Assembly (NCBI GenBank): GCA_022843955.1
Contig: JALHMQ010000014.1
Coordinates: 5,759-69,758 of the forward strand
Direction: 5' to 3'
From: Burkholderiaceae bacterium
GTDB lineage: Bacteria; Pseudomonadota; Gammaproteobacteria; Burkholderiales; Burkholderiaceae_F
DNA length: 64,000 nt
Part shown: in pieces, positions 49,157 through 58,216 of the stretch
Position numbering within the stretch: position 1 is the stretch's first letter
Layout: every line of letters starts with the position of its first letter
Notes under the pieces: generated by a model
Database searches by the model: none
Seen by the model: only the letters and a program-made list of their open reading frames with translations
Told to the model about the DNA's origin: nothing
Position numbers and translations under genes: made by a program

Positions 49157-50152
49157 ATGTTCAAGGCGATCTACCTGAGCCGCGAGGGCGAGCAGTTCTC
49201 GGCGACAGTGCGCGAACTCGACGATGCCGCACTGGCCGCTGCGACACCGAACGATGACGTCACCCTTGCCGTCGAGTACTCGACCGTCAACTACAAGGAC
49301 GGCCTGGCGCTGACCAACAAGAGCCCGGTGGTCCGCGCCTGGCCGATGGTGGCCGGCATCGACGCCGCCGGCACCGTGATCGACAGTTCGCACGCTGCCT
49401 GGAAACCAGGTGACCGGGTCGTGCTGAACGGCTGGGGCGTCGGCGAGACCCACTGGGGCGGCCTGGCCCAGCGCGCACGATTCAAGGGCGACTGGCTGGT
49501 GCGACTGCCCGACGGTCTGTCTACGCGTCAGGCGATGGCGATCGGCACCGCCGGCTACACGGCCATGCTGGCGGTCATGGCGCTCGAGCAGCATGGCGTG
49601 AGCCCAGCTGCGAGCGACGTCCTGGTCACCGGCGCATCCGGCGGGGTCGGCTCGGTCGCGATCGCCCTGTTGTCGGCACGTGGCTACCGGGTGATCGCCT
49701 CCACCGGCAAGGCAGCGGAGTCGGCCTATCTCGCCTCGCTCGGCGCTGCCGAGGTGATCGATCGCGCCACGCTGTCGGCCCCTGGTAAGCCGCTGCAAAA
49801 GGAGCGTTGGGCAGCAGTGATCGATTCCGTGGGGTCGCACACGCTTGCCAACGCCTGTGCTCAGTTGCGCTACGGCGGCGTGGCCGCCGCCTGCGGCTTG
49901 GCACAGGGCATGGACTTCCCGAGTTCGGTGGCACCTTTCATCTTGCGCGGCTGCACGCTGGTGGGTATCGATTCGGTCATGTGCCCGCTGCCGCGGCGTC
50001 AGCAGGCCTGGCAACGCCTGGCCAGCGAACTGGACCGCGGCAAGCTCGACGCCATCACCCGCGTCGTGCCTCTCGATGGTGCGTTCGACGTCGCTCGCGA
50101 GATCCTCGCTGGACAGGTGCGGGGCCGGGTCGTGGTCGACGTGTCAGCCTGA
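49157..50152 (+). CDS. acuI: YhdH/AcuI-type acrylyl-CoA reductase (zinc-free MDR family)
   Basis: 331 residues. VEYSTVNYKDGLALTN, MVAGIDAAGTV, GTAGYTAMLAVMALEQHG and VTGASGGVGSVAIALLSARGY (NADPH-binding) are diagnostic of the YhdH/AcuI branch, which reduces acrylyl-CoA to propionyl-CoA with NADPH. Cytoplasmic. Preceded by TTTGAGGTGAACC. Confidence 0.92.
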   Translation: MFKAIYLSREGEQFSATVRELDDAALAAATPNDDVTLAVEYSTVNYKDGLALTNKSPVVRAWPMVAGIDAAGTVIDSSHAAWKPGDRVVLNGWGVGETHWGGLAQRARFKGDWLVRLPDGLSTRQAMAIGTAGYTAMLAVMALEQHGVSPAASDVLVTGASGGVGSVAIALLSARGYRVIASTGKAAESAYLASLGAAEVIDRATLSAPGKPLQKERWAAVIDSVGSHTLANACAQLRYGGVAAACGLAQGMDFPSSVAPFILRGCTLVGIDSVMCPLPRRQQAWQRLASELDRGKLDAITRVVPLDGAFDVAREILAGQVRGRVVVDVSA

Positions 50153-50276
50153 CTGAAATCCGCGAAGGCGGCCGTGGTCGTGCGCCGCAGCGGCGCGCGC
50201 TGCGCTAGCCTTCGCTCCCGTTCGCGCCCGTGCACCGCTTCGCCACGGTCGCCCCTTGCCTCGCGGAGTCTCCTGC

Positions 50277-50735
50277 ATGATCAAGTTGAATGTGAATGGC
50301 CGGTCGGTGTCGGTCGATGCCGACCCCAGCACCCCGTTGCTGTGGGCGCTGCGTGACAACCTCGGCATGACCGGCACCAAGTTCGGCTGCGGCGTGGCCG
50401 TTTGTGGCACCTGTACCGTTCACGTCAACGGCCAGCCGGTCCGCTCCTGCACCACGCCGATCGCTGCCGTGGCCGGCGCGCAGATCACCACGATCGAGGC
50501 AGCCGAGAGCGACCGCGTGGGCCGTGCGGTGCAAGACGCCTGGGTTCGCCACGACGTCGTGCAGTGCGGCTATTGCCAGAGCGGCCAGGTGATGGCCGCC
50601 ACCGCGCTGCTCAAGTCCAACCGCAAGCCGACCGACGCCGACATTGACGCCGCGATGGCCGGCATCCTGTGCCGTTGTGGCACCTATCAGCGGATCCGCG
50701 TTGCCATCAAGGACGCGGCCAAGAGCCTGGGCTGA
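50277..50735 (+). CDS. iorA: [2Fe-2S] subunit of a molybdenum hydroxylase (IorA-like)
   Basis: 152 residues. Plant-type [2Fe-2S] cluster Cys38, Cys43, Cys46, Cys58 (GCGVAVCGTCTVHV), then the second cluster CGYCQSGQVM and GILCRCGTYQRI, as in isoquinoline 1-oxidoreductase alpha. It relays electrons from the Mo centre of the next gene's product. Start at ATG 50277; 7 codons more are open upstream. No signal of its own, so if the partner is exported by Tat this subunit would be carried along. Nine bases before iorB. Confidence 0.93.
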   Translation: MIKLNVNGRSVSVDADPSTPLLWALRDNLGMTGTKFGCGVAVCGTCTVHVNGQPVRSCTTPIAAVAGAQITTIEAAESDRVGRAVQDAWVRHDVVQCGYCQSGQVMAATALLKSNRKPTDADIDAAMAGILCRCGTYQRIRVAIKDAAKSLG

Positions 50736-50744
50736 GGAGACACC

Positions 50745-52982
50745 ATGCACAAGCTCTTGCGCGCGCACGCTGGCGAACTCGCTGCCGACCTGGCGGCCCC
50801 CACGGCCGTTCCGACCAAGCTGTCGCGACGCGCCTTCCTGCAGGCAACCGGCGCCGCCGGCGGCGGGCTGATGCTCGGCATCGCCCTGCCCGGCACCAGC
50901 CAGGCTCAGGCACCGGGTCAGTCCTTCGTGTATCCGCCCAGCGCGTTCGTCCGCATCGCGCCGGACTCATCGGTGACGGTGCTGATCAACAAGCTCGAGT
51001 TCGGCCAGGGCGTGATGACCGCGATGCCGATGCTGATCGTCGAAGAGCTCGACTGCGACTGGAACAAGGTGCGCGCCGAGCATGCGCCCGCCGAGAAGAT
51101 CTACGCGCATCCGGGCTTCGGCATCCAGATGACCGGCGGCTCGGACTCGATCGCATCGAGCTACCAGCAATTTCGCGTCATCGGCGCCACCGCGCGGCTG
51201 ATGCTGCTGCAGGCAGCCGCCGCCCAGTGGAAAGCGCCGCTCGATCGCCTGGATACGCGCGATGGCGTGATCTACGAGATCGGCGGCCAGAAGCGCCGCG
51301 CCACCTTCGGCTCGCTGGCCGATGCGGCGATGAAGCTGCCGGTGCCGACCCGCGTCGGCCTCAAGGCCAATGCCGCGGACTTCAAGCTGATCGGCAAGCC
51401 GACGCGCCGGCTGGATTCTCGCGAGAAGGTCAACGGCACGGCCAAGTTCGGCATCGACCAGATGCCCGCCGGTTGCCGGGTCGCGATGGTGGCCCGCCCG
51501 CCGGTGTTCGGCGGCAAGGTCGAAAGCGTCGACACCACGCGCGCGCAGGCGGTCAAGGGCGTGCAGGCGGTGTTCCAGGTGCCGGGCGATCGCGGCGGCG
51601 GCGGCGTGGCGGTCGTTGCCAGCGGTTACTGGCCCGCCAAGACGGGGCGCGACGCGCTCGACATCAAGTGGACGCTGCCCGCCGGGCCGTCGACCGACGC
51701 CCAGCTCGCGCAGTTCCGCCAGCTCGCCACGCAGGCCGGCCTGCCCGCCAAGCGCGATGGCGACGCCAACGCGATCAAGTCCGCCGCACGCACGATCACC
51801 GCCGAGTTCGAGTTCCCGTACCTCGCGCATGCGGCGATGGAGCCGTTGAACGCCACCGTCGATCTGAAGGCCGACGCGATGACGATCTGGTGCGGCTCGC
51901 AGTTCCAGACGGTCGACCAGTTGCGCGCGGCGCAGGCCGCCGGACTCAAGCCCGAGCAGGTCAATCTGGTCACCACGCTCGCTGGCGGCGGCTTCGGCCG
52001 GCGCGCCACCCCGGCCAGCGACTACGTGGTCGAGGCGGTGCACGTCGCCAAGGCTGCCAAGGCCGCCGGCATCGACGCGCCGATCAAGGTGATCTGGTCG
52101 CGCGAGGACGACATGCGCGGCGGCTACTACCGGCCGCTGCACGTGCATCGCGTGGCCGTCGGCGTCGATGCCGCCGGCAAGCCCGCCGCCTGGCAGCACA
52201 CCATCGTCGGCCAGTCGATCATGATGGGCACGGCGTTCGAGAAGTTCATGGTCAAGGACGGCGTGGACGTCACCGCCACCGAGGGCGTGGTCGACACGCC
52301 CTACCGCCTGCCCAACATGCACGTGGCGGTCCATCACCCCGAGGCCAACGTGCCCGTGCTGTGGTGGCGAGCGGTCGGGCACACGCACACCGCGTTCGTG
52401 ATGGAAACGCTGATCGACGAGCTGGCCGTATCGGCGAAACAGGACCCGATCGCCTACCGCCTTGCGCTGCTCGATCCAACCCACGCGCGCCACCGGGCCG
52501 TGCTCACGCTGGTGCGTGACCGCTCCGGCTGGGGCAAAACGCCCGTGCCCAAGGGCCGCGCACGCGGGGTGGCGGTGCATGAGAGCTTCGGCTCGGTGTG
52601 CGCTCACGTGGTCGAGGTGTCGGTCGACAACAACCGCTTTCGCGTGCACAAGGTGACCTCGGCGATCGACTGCGGTCTGGCGGTCAATCCGCTGACGATC
52701 GAGGCGCAAGTGCAGTCGGCGATCGTGTTCGGCCTGTCGGCCGCGCTGCACCAGAAGATCACGCTCAAGGACGGCCGCGTCGAGCAGGGCAATTTCACCG
52801 ACTTCCCGGTGCTGCGGATCGACGAGATGCCCGAGGTCGCCGTGCACATCGTCCCCAGCAGCGCCAAGCCGAGTGGCGTGGGCGAGCCTGGAACGCCGCC
52901 GATTGCGCCCGCGGTGGCCAATGCAGTGGCTGCGCTCACGGGCAAACGCTTACGCAAGCTGCCGTTCGACCTGAGCGCATGA
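50745..52982 (+). CDS. iorB: molybdopterin subunit of a molybdenum hydroxylase (IorB-like)
   Basis: 745 residues. N-terminal Tat signal with [10 protein letters not shown] and a hydrophobic run, AQA cleavage. Mo-binding blocks typical of the isoquinoline-oxidoreductase beta group: [36 protein letters not shown], and [18 protein letters not shown] with the active-site Glu. It would hydroxylate an N-heterocycle or aldehyde with water as oxygen source. Only two subunits are present, without the FAD subunit of xanthine-dehydrogenase types. Substrate not readable. A MocA-like gene lies 2.5 kb downstream. Confidence 0.92.
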   Translation: MHKLLRAHAGELAADLAAPTAVPTKLSRRAFLQATGAAGGGLMLGIALPGTSQAQAPGQSFVYPPSAFVRIAPDSSVTVLINKLEFGQGVMTAMPMLIVEELDCDWNKVRAEHAPAEKIYAHPGFGIQMTGGSDSIASSYQQFRVIGATARLMLLQAAAAQWKAPLDRLDTRDGVIYEIGGQKRRATFGSLADAAMKLPVPTRVGLKANAADFKLIGKPTRRLDSREKVNGTAKFGIDQMPAGCRVAMVARPPVFGGKVESVDTTRAQAVKGVQAVFQVPGDRGGGGVAVVASGYWPAKTGRDALDIKWTLPAGPSTDAQLAQFRQLATQAGLPAKRDGDANAIKSAARTITAEFEFPYLAHAAMEPLNATVDLKADAMTIWCGSQFQTVDQLRAAQAAGLKPEQVNLVTTLAGGGFGRRATPASDYVVEAVHVAKAAKAAGIDAPIKVIWSREDDMRGGYYRPLHVHRVAVGVDAAGKPAAWQHTIVGQSIMMGTAFEKFMVKDGVDVTATEGVVDTPYRLPNMHVAVHHPEANVPVLWWRAVGHTHTAFVMETLIDELAVSAKQDPIAYRLALLDPTHARHRAVLTLVRDRSGWGKTPVPKGRARGVAVHESFGSVCAHVVEVSVDNNRFRVHKVTSAIDCGLAVNPLTIEAQVQSAIVFGLSAALHQKITLKDGRVEQGNFTDFPVLRIDEMPEVAVHIVPSSAKPSGVGEPGTPPIAPAVANAVAALTGKRLRKLPFDLSA

Positions 52983-53086
52983 CGACGCAGTCCGCGTCGC
53001 GATGCGGCACAATTCCTGCGAGATCTCCCGGTCAGCTGTCACCGGGCACCCTCGATCACCAATAAAACGCAATGCAAGGAGCAATG

Positions 53087-54019
53087 ATGGTTCGTACGAT
53101 GTTCAAGGCCGCCTCGCTGGGCGCTGCCGCGCTGTTTGCCGTCGCCGTCGCGGGCGACGTCCAGGCGCAGCCGAAGAACCAGGCGGATTGCGAGAAGCTG
53201 TACAAGCCCACCGTCGGGCAGTCGGGCAAGGACGTCGTGTGGGTACCGACCCCCGACGAACTGGTGCGCCGCATGCTCACCATGGCGAAGGTCACCGACA
53301 AGGATTTCGTCATCGATTTGGGCGCCGGCGACGGCAAGATCGCCATCGCTGCGGCCAAGGCGCCGTTCAGTGCCAACTCGCTGGGCATCGAATACAACCC
53401 GGACATGGTCAAGCTGGCCAACTGCATGGTGCAGGTCGAGGGCGTGCCCAGCAAGACCAAGGTCATCCAGGGCGACATCTTCAAGGAAGACTTCACCAAG
53501 GCCGATGTCATCACGATGTACCTGCTGCCGGAGCTGAACCTGTGCGTGCGTCACCGCATCCTCGGCATGAAGCCGGGCACGCGCGTCACCTCGCACCAGT
53601 TCACGATGGGCGACTGGAAGGCCGATGAGACAGCCGAGATCGAGTACCGCAACGCCTATCTGTGGATCGTTCCCGCCCGCGTGGCCGGCGCCTGGACGTT
53701 CAAGGACAGCGGCAGCATGCAGTTCGCCGTCAACCTCACGCAGACCTTCCAGGAGATCGCCGGCGACGTCACGCTCGCCAATGGCAAACAGCCGCTGGTC
53801 GGCGCCACGCTGCGCGGCACCGACGTCCGTTTCGCGTTCAACGACGACAAGGGCAATACGCGCACGTTCACCGGCTCGGTCAAGGGCGCGCAACTGGTTG
53901 GCACGCTGCGCGCGCCCAATGGCCCGGAAGTCGCGGTGACCGGCACGCTGCAAGGCCAGCCGCGCGCAGGCGAATGGGCCACGATGCTGTCGCAGTGCGG
54001 CCGCTTCTACGGCAAGTGA
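53087..54019 (+). CDS. exported class I SAM-methyltransferase-like protein
   Basis: 310 residues from ATG 53087, 5 bases after AAGGAG; ATGs at 53072 and 53084 are less well placed. A clear signal peptide (AASLGAAALFAVAVAGDVQA) precedes a Rossmann methyltransferase core: DFVIDLGAGDGKIAIAAAK (SAM-binding), SLGIEYNPDMVKLA, GDIFKEDFTKADVITMYLLP. The rest (from about 190) is beta-rich (GSMQFAVNLTQTFQEIAGDV, GSVKGAQLVGTL) like a lipocalin-type or binding domain. SAM is not expected outside the cytoplasm, so the role is puzzling. It ends with a good terminator. Confidence 0.85.
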   Translation: MVRTMFKAASLGAAALFAVAVAGDVQAQPKNQADCEKLYKPTVGQSGKDVVWVPTPDELVRRMLTMAKVTDKDFVIDLGAGDGKIAIAAAKAPFSANSLGIEYNPDMVKLANCMVQVEGVPSKTKVIQGDIFKEDFTKADVITMYLLPELNLCVRHRILGMKPGTRVTSHQFTMGDWKADETAEIEYRNAYLWIVPARVAGAWTFKDSGSMQFAVNLTQTFQEIAGDVTLANGKQPLVGATLRGTDVRFAFNDDKGNTRTFTGSVKGAQLVGTLRAPNGPEVAVTGTLQGQPRAGEWATMLSQCGRFYGK

Positions 54020-54128
54020 TGACGGCGGCGATCCGTGAGTTCTGATCGGATCGCCCGCTCTGCGTGACAAACCGGTGACCGCTGGACGCCTGCCGCGCCT
54101 CCCAGCGGTGGCACCGACTTCTCCACCG

Positions 54129-54152
54129 AGCCCCGCCCGCGCGGGGCTTTTT
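54129..54152 (+). terminator. rho-independent terminator after the methyltransferase gene
   Basis: AGCCCCGC (54129-54136), CCGC, GCGGGGCT (54141-54148), followed by TTTTT. It separates the methyltransferase from the permease gene 15 bases further on. Confidence 0.85.
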
Positions 54153-54166
54153 TCCAGGCGACGCCC

Positions 54167-55504
54167 ATGAGTTCGATCACGCCGGCTCCCAAGCCTGCGC
54201 TGTCCACCTTCGATGCCGTGATGATCATTGTCGGCATCGTCATCGGCGGCGGCATCTTTGCGCTGCCGCCCGCGATCGCCGGACTCACCGGCTCGCTCGA
54301 CTGGATGCTGATCGCCTGGGGCACAGGCGCGTTGCTGACCCTCATCGGCGCGTTGTGCTACGCCGAGATGGCCAGCGCCTTCCCGCACGCCGGCGGCGAC
54401 TACCACTTCCTCACGCGCGCCTTCGGTCGCGACGTCTCGTTCTTCTTCGGCTGGGCGCGGGTGACAGTGATCCTCACCGGCTCGATCGCGATGCTTGGCT
54501 TCGTCTGCGGCGACTACCTGACACGCGTGCTCGATCTCGGTCCGTATTCGTCCGCGATCTATGCCGTCGCGATCATCCTGGTCCTCACGGCAGTGAATAT
54601 CGCCGGGCTGAAGGAAAGCTCACGCACCCAGAACCTGCTCACCAGCATCGAGGTGATTGGCCTGCTGCTCGTGGTGCTGGCGGGGCTGATGGTGACCGCG
54701 CCGGCACCGGCGGTGGCAGCTGCCGCGCCGGCGGCATCGAGCGGCGTGCCGGCGATGTTCGGCCTGGCACTGGTGTTCGTGCTGTTCACCTTCGGCGGCT
54801 GGAACGAGGCGGCCTACATCTCGGCCGAAGTCAAGGGCGGCCAGCGCGCGATCCTCAAGGTGCTGGTGATCTCGATCCTGGTGCTGGCCGCGATCTACTT
54901 CGTGTTCGTGCTGGCGCTGGTCAAGGGTTTGGGCTTCGACGGCCTGAAGGCGAGCAAGGCGGTCGGGGCCGACATCATGCGCGCCGCTTTCGGCCCGGTG
55001 GGCGAGAAGCTGATCGCCGCCATGGTGGCGATCGCCGCGCTCACCTCGATCAACGCCACCATGATCGTCGGCGCACGCAACAACTACGCGCTGGGGCAGG
55101 ACTGGCCGCTGCTGTCGTTCATGAGCAAGTGGCACGGCGGCCGCGATGCGCCGGTGGTCGCGCTGCTGGTGCAATCGGGCATCGCACTGCTGCTGGTGGC
55201 GGTGGCGGCGATCGAGAAAGGCGGCGTGAAGACGATGGTCGAGTTCACCGCGCCGGTGTTCTGGGGCTTCCTGACGCTGGTCGGCGTGGCCTTCTTCGTG
55301 CTGCGCTTCAAGTACGCGCACGTGGCGCGGCCGTTCAAGGTGCCGCTGTACCCGCTGCTGCCGCTTGCGTTCATCGGCACCTGCGGCTATCTCTTCATGT
55401 CCAGCGTGCGCTACGCGCAATCGCAGAACGCCGTGCAGATCTCGTTCTGGGTGATGGGCGTGGGCGTCATCGCCTGGATCGCCGCGCGGCTGAAGAAAGG
55501 CTGA
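54167..55504 (+). CDS. APC-superfamily amino acid permease
   Basis: 445 residues, 12 predicted helices. IIVGIVIGGGIFALPPAIAG is the substrate-binding GxG segment of helix 1, followed by GALCYAEMASAFPHAGGDYHFL and, in helix 6, FTFGGWNEAAYISAEV. Substrate not readable (amino acid or polyamine). It directly follows a terminator, so it starts its own transcript, and it ends 22 bases before the MocA-like gene. Confidence 0.92.
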   Translation: MSSITPAPKPALSTFDAVMIIVGIVIGGGIFALPPAIAGLTGSLDWMLIAWGTGALLTLIGALCYAEMASAFPHAGGDYHFLTRAFGRDVSFFFGWARVTVILTGSIAMLGFVCGDYLTRVLDLGPYSSAIYAVAIILVLTAVNIAGLKESSRTQNLLTSIEVIGLLLVVLAGLMVTAPAPAVAAAAPAASSGVPAMFGLALVFVLFTFGGWNEAAYISAEVKGGQRAILKVLVISILVLAAIYFVFVLALVKGLGFDGLKASKAVGADIMRAAFGPVGEKLIAAMVAIAALTSINATMIVGARNNYALGQDWPLLSFMSKWHGGRDAPVVALLVQSGIALLLVAVAAIEKGGVKTMVEFTAPVFWGFLTLVGVAFFVLRFKYAHVARPFKVPLYPLLPLAFIGTCGYLFMSSVRYAQSQNAVQISFWVMGVGVIAWIAARLKKG

Positions 55505-55526
55505 GCACAGCGCACGCTGACCCGCG

Positions 55527-56135
55527 ATGACAGACCACATCGTCGGCCTGCTGCTGGCCGCCGGCCGCGGCGCACGGTTCGACCCGAGCGGGCAGACCTC
55601 CAAGCTGCTGGCACCGGCGCCGGTCGGCCCGCACACCGGCGTGCCGGTGGCGGTCGCAGCGGCCCACCAGTTACGGGCCGTGCTGCCGCGCGTGCTGGTG
55701 GTACTCAGACCGGCCGACACGCCGCTGCAGCGCCGCCTGCACGACCTGCTGTCAGCCGCCGGTTGCGAACTGGTGATCAACCCGCGCGCGGACAACGGCA
55801 TCGGCACCTCCATCGCCGCCGGGGTCGCGGCGAGCGCGGATGCCGCCGGCTGGCTGGTGGCCCTGGCCGACATGCCTGCGATTGACGCCAGCACCGTTGC
55901 CGCGGTGCGCGATGCGCTCGCCGCCGGCGCCGTCAGCGCGGCACCTTGGCATCGCGGCCAGCGTGGCCACCCGGTCGGCTTCGCCGCGCCGCTGCGCGAT
56001 GCCTTGCTCGCGCTGCAGGGCGACACCGGCGCGCGCGCCGTGCTGCAGACGCATCCGCCGCAACGGATCGACGTCGACGATCCCGGCTGCCTGCTCGACC
56101 TCGACACGCCCGACGACTTCGCGCGACCGGGCTGA
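55527..56135 (+). CDS. mocA: molybdenum cofactor nucleotidyltransferase (MocA/MobA-like)
   Basis: 202 residues. GLLLAAGRGARFDPSGQTSKLLAP is the nucleotide-binding loop with the usual Lys, followed by LVALADMPAIDASTV (metal-binding Asp) and GHPVGFAAPL. MocA transfers CMP to molybdopterin for enzymes of the xanthine dehydrogenase family, which fits the iorAB-like genes upstream. ATP/CTP specificity is inferred from context only. Confidence 0.88.
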   Translation: MTDHIVGLLLAAGRGARFDPSGQTSKLLAPAPVGPHTGVPVAVAAAHQLRAVLPRVLVVLRPADTPLQRRLHDLLSAAGCELVINPRADNGIGTSIAAGVAASADAAGWLVALADMPAIDASTVAAVRDALAAGAVSAAPWHRGQRGHPVGFAAPLRDALLALQGDTGARAVLQTHPPQRIDVDDPGCLLDLDTPDDFARPG

Positions 56136-56379
56136 TCACCGTCCGCCCACGCCGGCACCGGCTGCCACGCGCATCGCGACGCGCATCGACGGCGCATCGC
56201 TGCCTGCGGCGCGTGCTGCGCCGCGTCCATCCAGCTGAGCCGACCCAGGGCGCCGCTGCCTCAGGCGTCGCCGCATCACGCCTCCGCCGGAGCGCGTGGC
56301 GGACCCAACCCCGGTGTCGCGCGTCAGTACGCCTGCGCGCACCGCCTACACTCGCGCCGTCACCCCGTCTTGCGCACTC

Positions 56380-58188
56380 ATGACCCTTCACTACGCCATC
56401 CGCCCGGCCCACCCCGGCGCACACCTGTTCCACGTCACCGTCGCGATCGACCGCCCGGACCCGCAGGGCCAGTGCTTCATGCTGCCCGCGTGGATCCCCG
56501 GCAGCTACATGATCCGCGAGTTCGCGCGCAACATCGTGCGGCTCACCGCGCTCGCGCACGACAAGCCGGTGAAGGTCGACAAGATCGACAAGCACACCTG
56601 GCGCTGCGCGCCGGTCACGGGTGAACTGACCCTCGCCTACGAGGTGTACGCGTGGGACCTGTCGGTGCGCACCGCCCACCTCGATCAAACTCACGGCTTC
56701 TTCAACGGCACCAGCGTGTTCCTGCTGCCGCTCGGCCACGAGCGCACGCCATGCCGGATCGACATCATTGCGCCCGAGGGCGCGCCGTACGCCGAGTGGA
56801 AGGTCGCCACCGGGCTCGCCCCCGCGCGCGGCACGCGTCGCGGCAGCTTCGGCACCTATCTGGCGGCCGACTATGACGAGCTGATCGACTGCCCGGTCGA
56901 GATGGGCCGCTTCGTCAGCGGCAAGTTCGACGTGCTCGGCATTCCGCACGAGATCGTCGTCACCGGCCCGGTGCCCAACCTCGACATGGCGCGCCTCACC
57001 GCCGATCTGGCGCGCGTGTGCGAAGTGCAGATGCGCCTGTTCGAGCCGGGCAAGCGGGCGCGCAATGAGGCGGCTGCACCGTTCGATCGCTACACCTTCC
57101 TCACGCTCGCGGTGGGCGATGGTTACGGCGGCCTCGAACACCGCAACAGCACCGCGCTCATCTGCCGCCGCAACGACCTGCCGTTCCTCGGCATGACGGA
57201 CAGCACCACCGGCTACCGCTCGTTCCTTGGCCTCGCCAGCCACGAGTACTTCCACAGCTGGAACGTCAAGCGCATCAAGCCGGCCGCGTTCGCGCCGTAC
57301 GACCTCACGCGCGAGAACCACACCCGGCTGCTGTGGGCGTTCGAGGGCTTCACGTCGTATTACGACGACCTGCTGCTCGCGCGCGCCGGCCTGCTGAGCG
57401 AGGCGCAGTACCTCGGCACGCTGGCCGACACCATGACCACCGTGCAGCAACGCACCGGGCGGCTGAAGCAGAGCGTGGCCGACAGCTCGTTCGATGCCTG
57501 GATCAAGTACTACCGGCAAGACGAGAACGCACCCAACAGCATCGTCAGCTACTACCAGAAGGGCGCGCTGGTCGCGCTCGCGCTCGATCTGGCGATCCGC
57601 GCCGGCACCAAGCACAAGCGCTCGCTCGACGACGTGATGCGCCACCTGTGGCAGCAATGGAAAGCGGCGCAGGCGGCGGGTGTGCCGTATGCCGGCGTCG
57701 CCGAAGACGGCATCCTCGCAGCCGCCGAAGAAGTCACGGGGCTCAAGCTCGCGCGCTCGCTGCGCGAATGGACCGAGGGCACACGCGACCCGGATTTCGC
57801 GCGCCTGCTCGCGCCCTTCGGCGTGAGCCTGGACACGCGGCCGGCGCTGGACTCCCCGCACTTCGCCATGCTCGGCGTCAAGCTCGCCGCCGGCGAAACC
57901 AAGATCGCCCATGTGTTCGACAGCACGCCCGCGCAGGAGGCGGGTCTGTCGGGCGGCGACGTGCTGATCGCGCTCGACAATCTCCGCATCGGCGCCGATA
58001 CGCTCGACAAGCTGCTGACGCGCTACCGCCCGGGCGACGTGGTCGAGCTGCACGCGTTCCGGCGTGACGAGCTGATGCGCTTCTCGGCCAGGCTCGCCAG
58101 CAAGGCGCCGCCGAAAGTGTCGCTCACCGTCAACGCCAAGGCGAGCGCGGCCACGGCGCGCGCCCGCGCGCGCTGGCTCGCGGCCTGA
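56380..58188 (+). CDS. M61-family glycyl aminopeptidase-like metallopeptidase with PDZ domain
   Basis: 602 residues from ATG 56380 (28 codons are open upstream from GTG 56296). An N-terminal beta domain is followed by the zinc motif HEYFH (His288, Glu289, His292) and the downstream Glu322 (WAFEGFTSYYDDL). A C-terminal PDZ domain (IAHVFDSTPAQEAGLSGGDVL) covers about 500-585. No signal peptide, so cytoplasmic. M61 enzymes cleave N-terminal residues such as Gly or Ala. Confidence 0.92.
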   Translation: MTLHYAIRPAHPGAHLFHVTVAIDRPDPQGQCFMLPAWIPGSYMIREFARNIVRLTALAHDKPVKVDKIDKHTWRCAPVTGELTLAYEVYAWDLSVRTAHLDQTHGFFNGTSVFLLPLGHERTPCRIDIIAPEGAPYAEWKVATGLAPARGTRRGSFGTYLAADYDELIDCPVEMGRFVSGKFDVLGIPHEIVVTGPVPNLDMARLTADLARVCEVQMRLFEPGKRARNEAAAPFDRYTFLTLAVGDGYGGLEHRNSTALICRRNDLPFLGMTDSTTGYRSFLGLASHEYFHSWNVKRIKPAAFAPYDLTRENHTRLLWAFEGFTSYYDDLLLARAGLLSEAQYLGTLADTMTTVQQRTGRLKQSVADSSFDAWIKYYRQDENAPNSIVSYYQKGALVALALDLAIRAGTKHKRSLDDVMRHLWQQWKAAQAAGVPYAGVAEDGILAAAEEVTGLKLARSLREWTEGTRDPDFARLLAPFGVSLDTRPALDSPHFAMLGVKLAAGETKIAHVFDSTPAQEAGLSGGDVLIALDNLRIGADTLDKLLTRYRPGDVVELHAFRRDELMRFSARLASKAPPKVSLTVNAKASAATARARARWLAA

Positions 58189-58216
58189 ACGAACCGCGAC
58201 CGCACGACAGCACACG

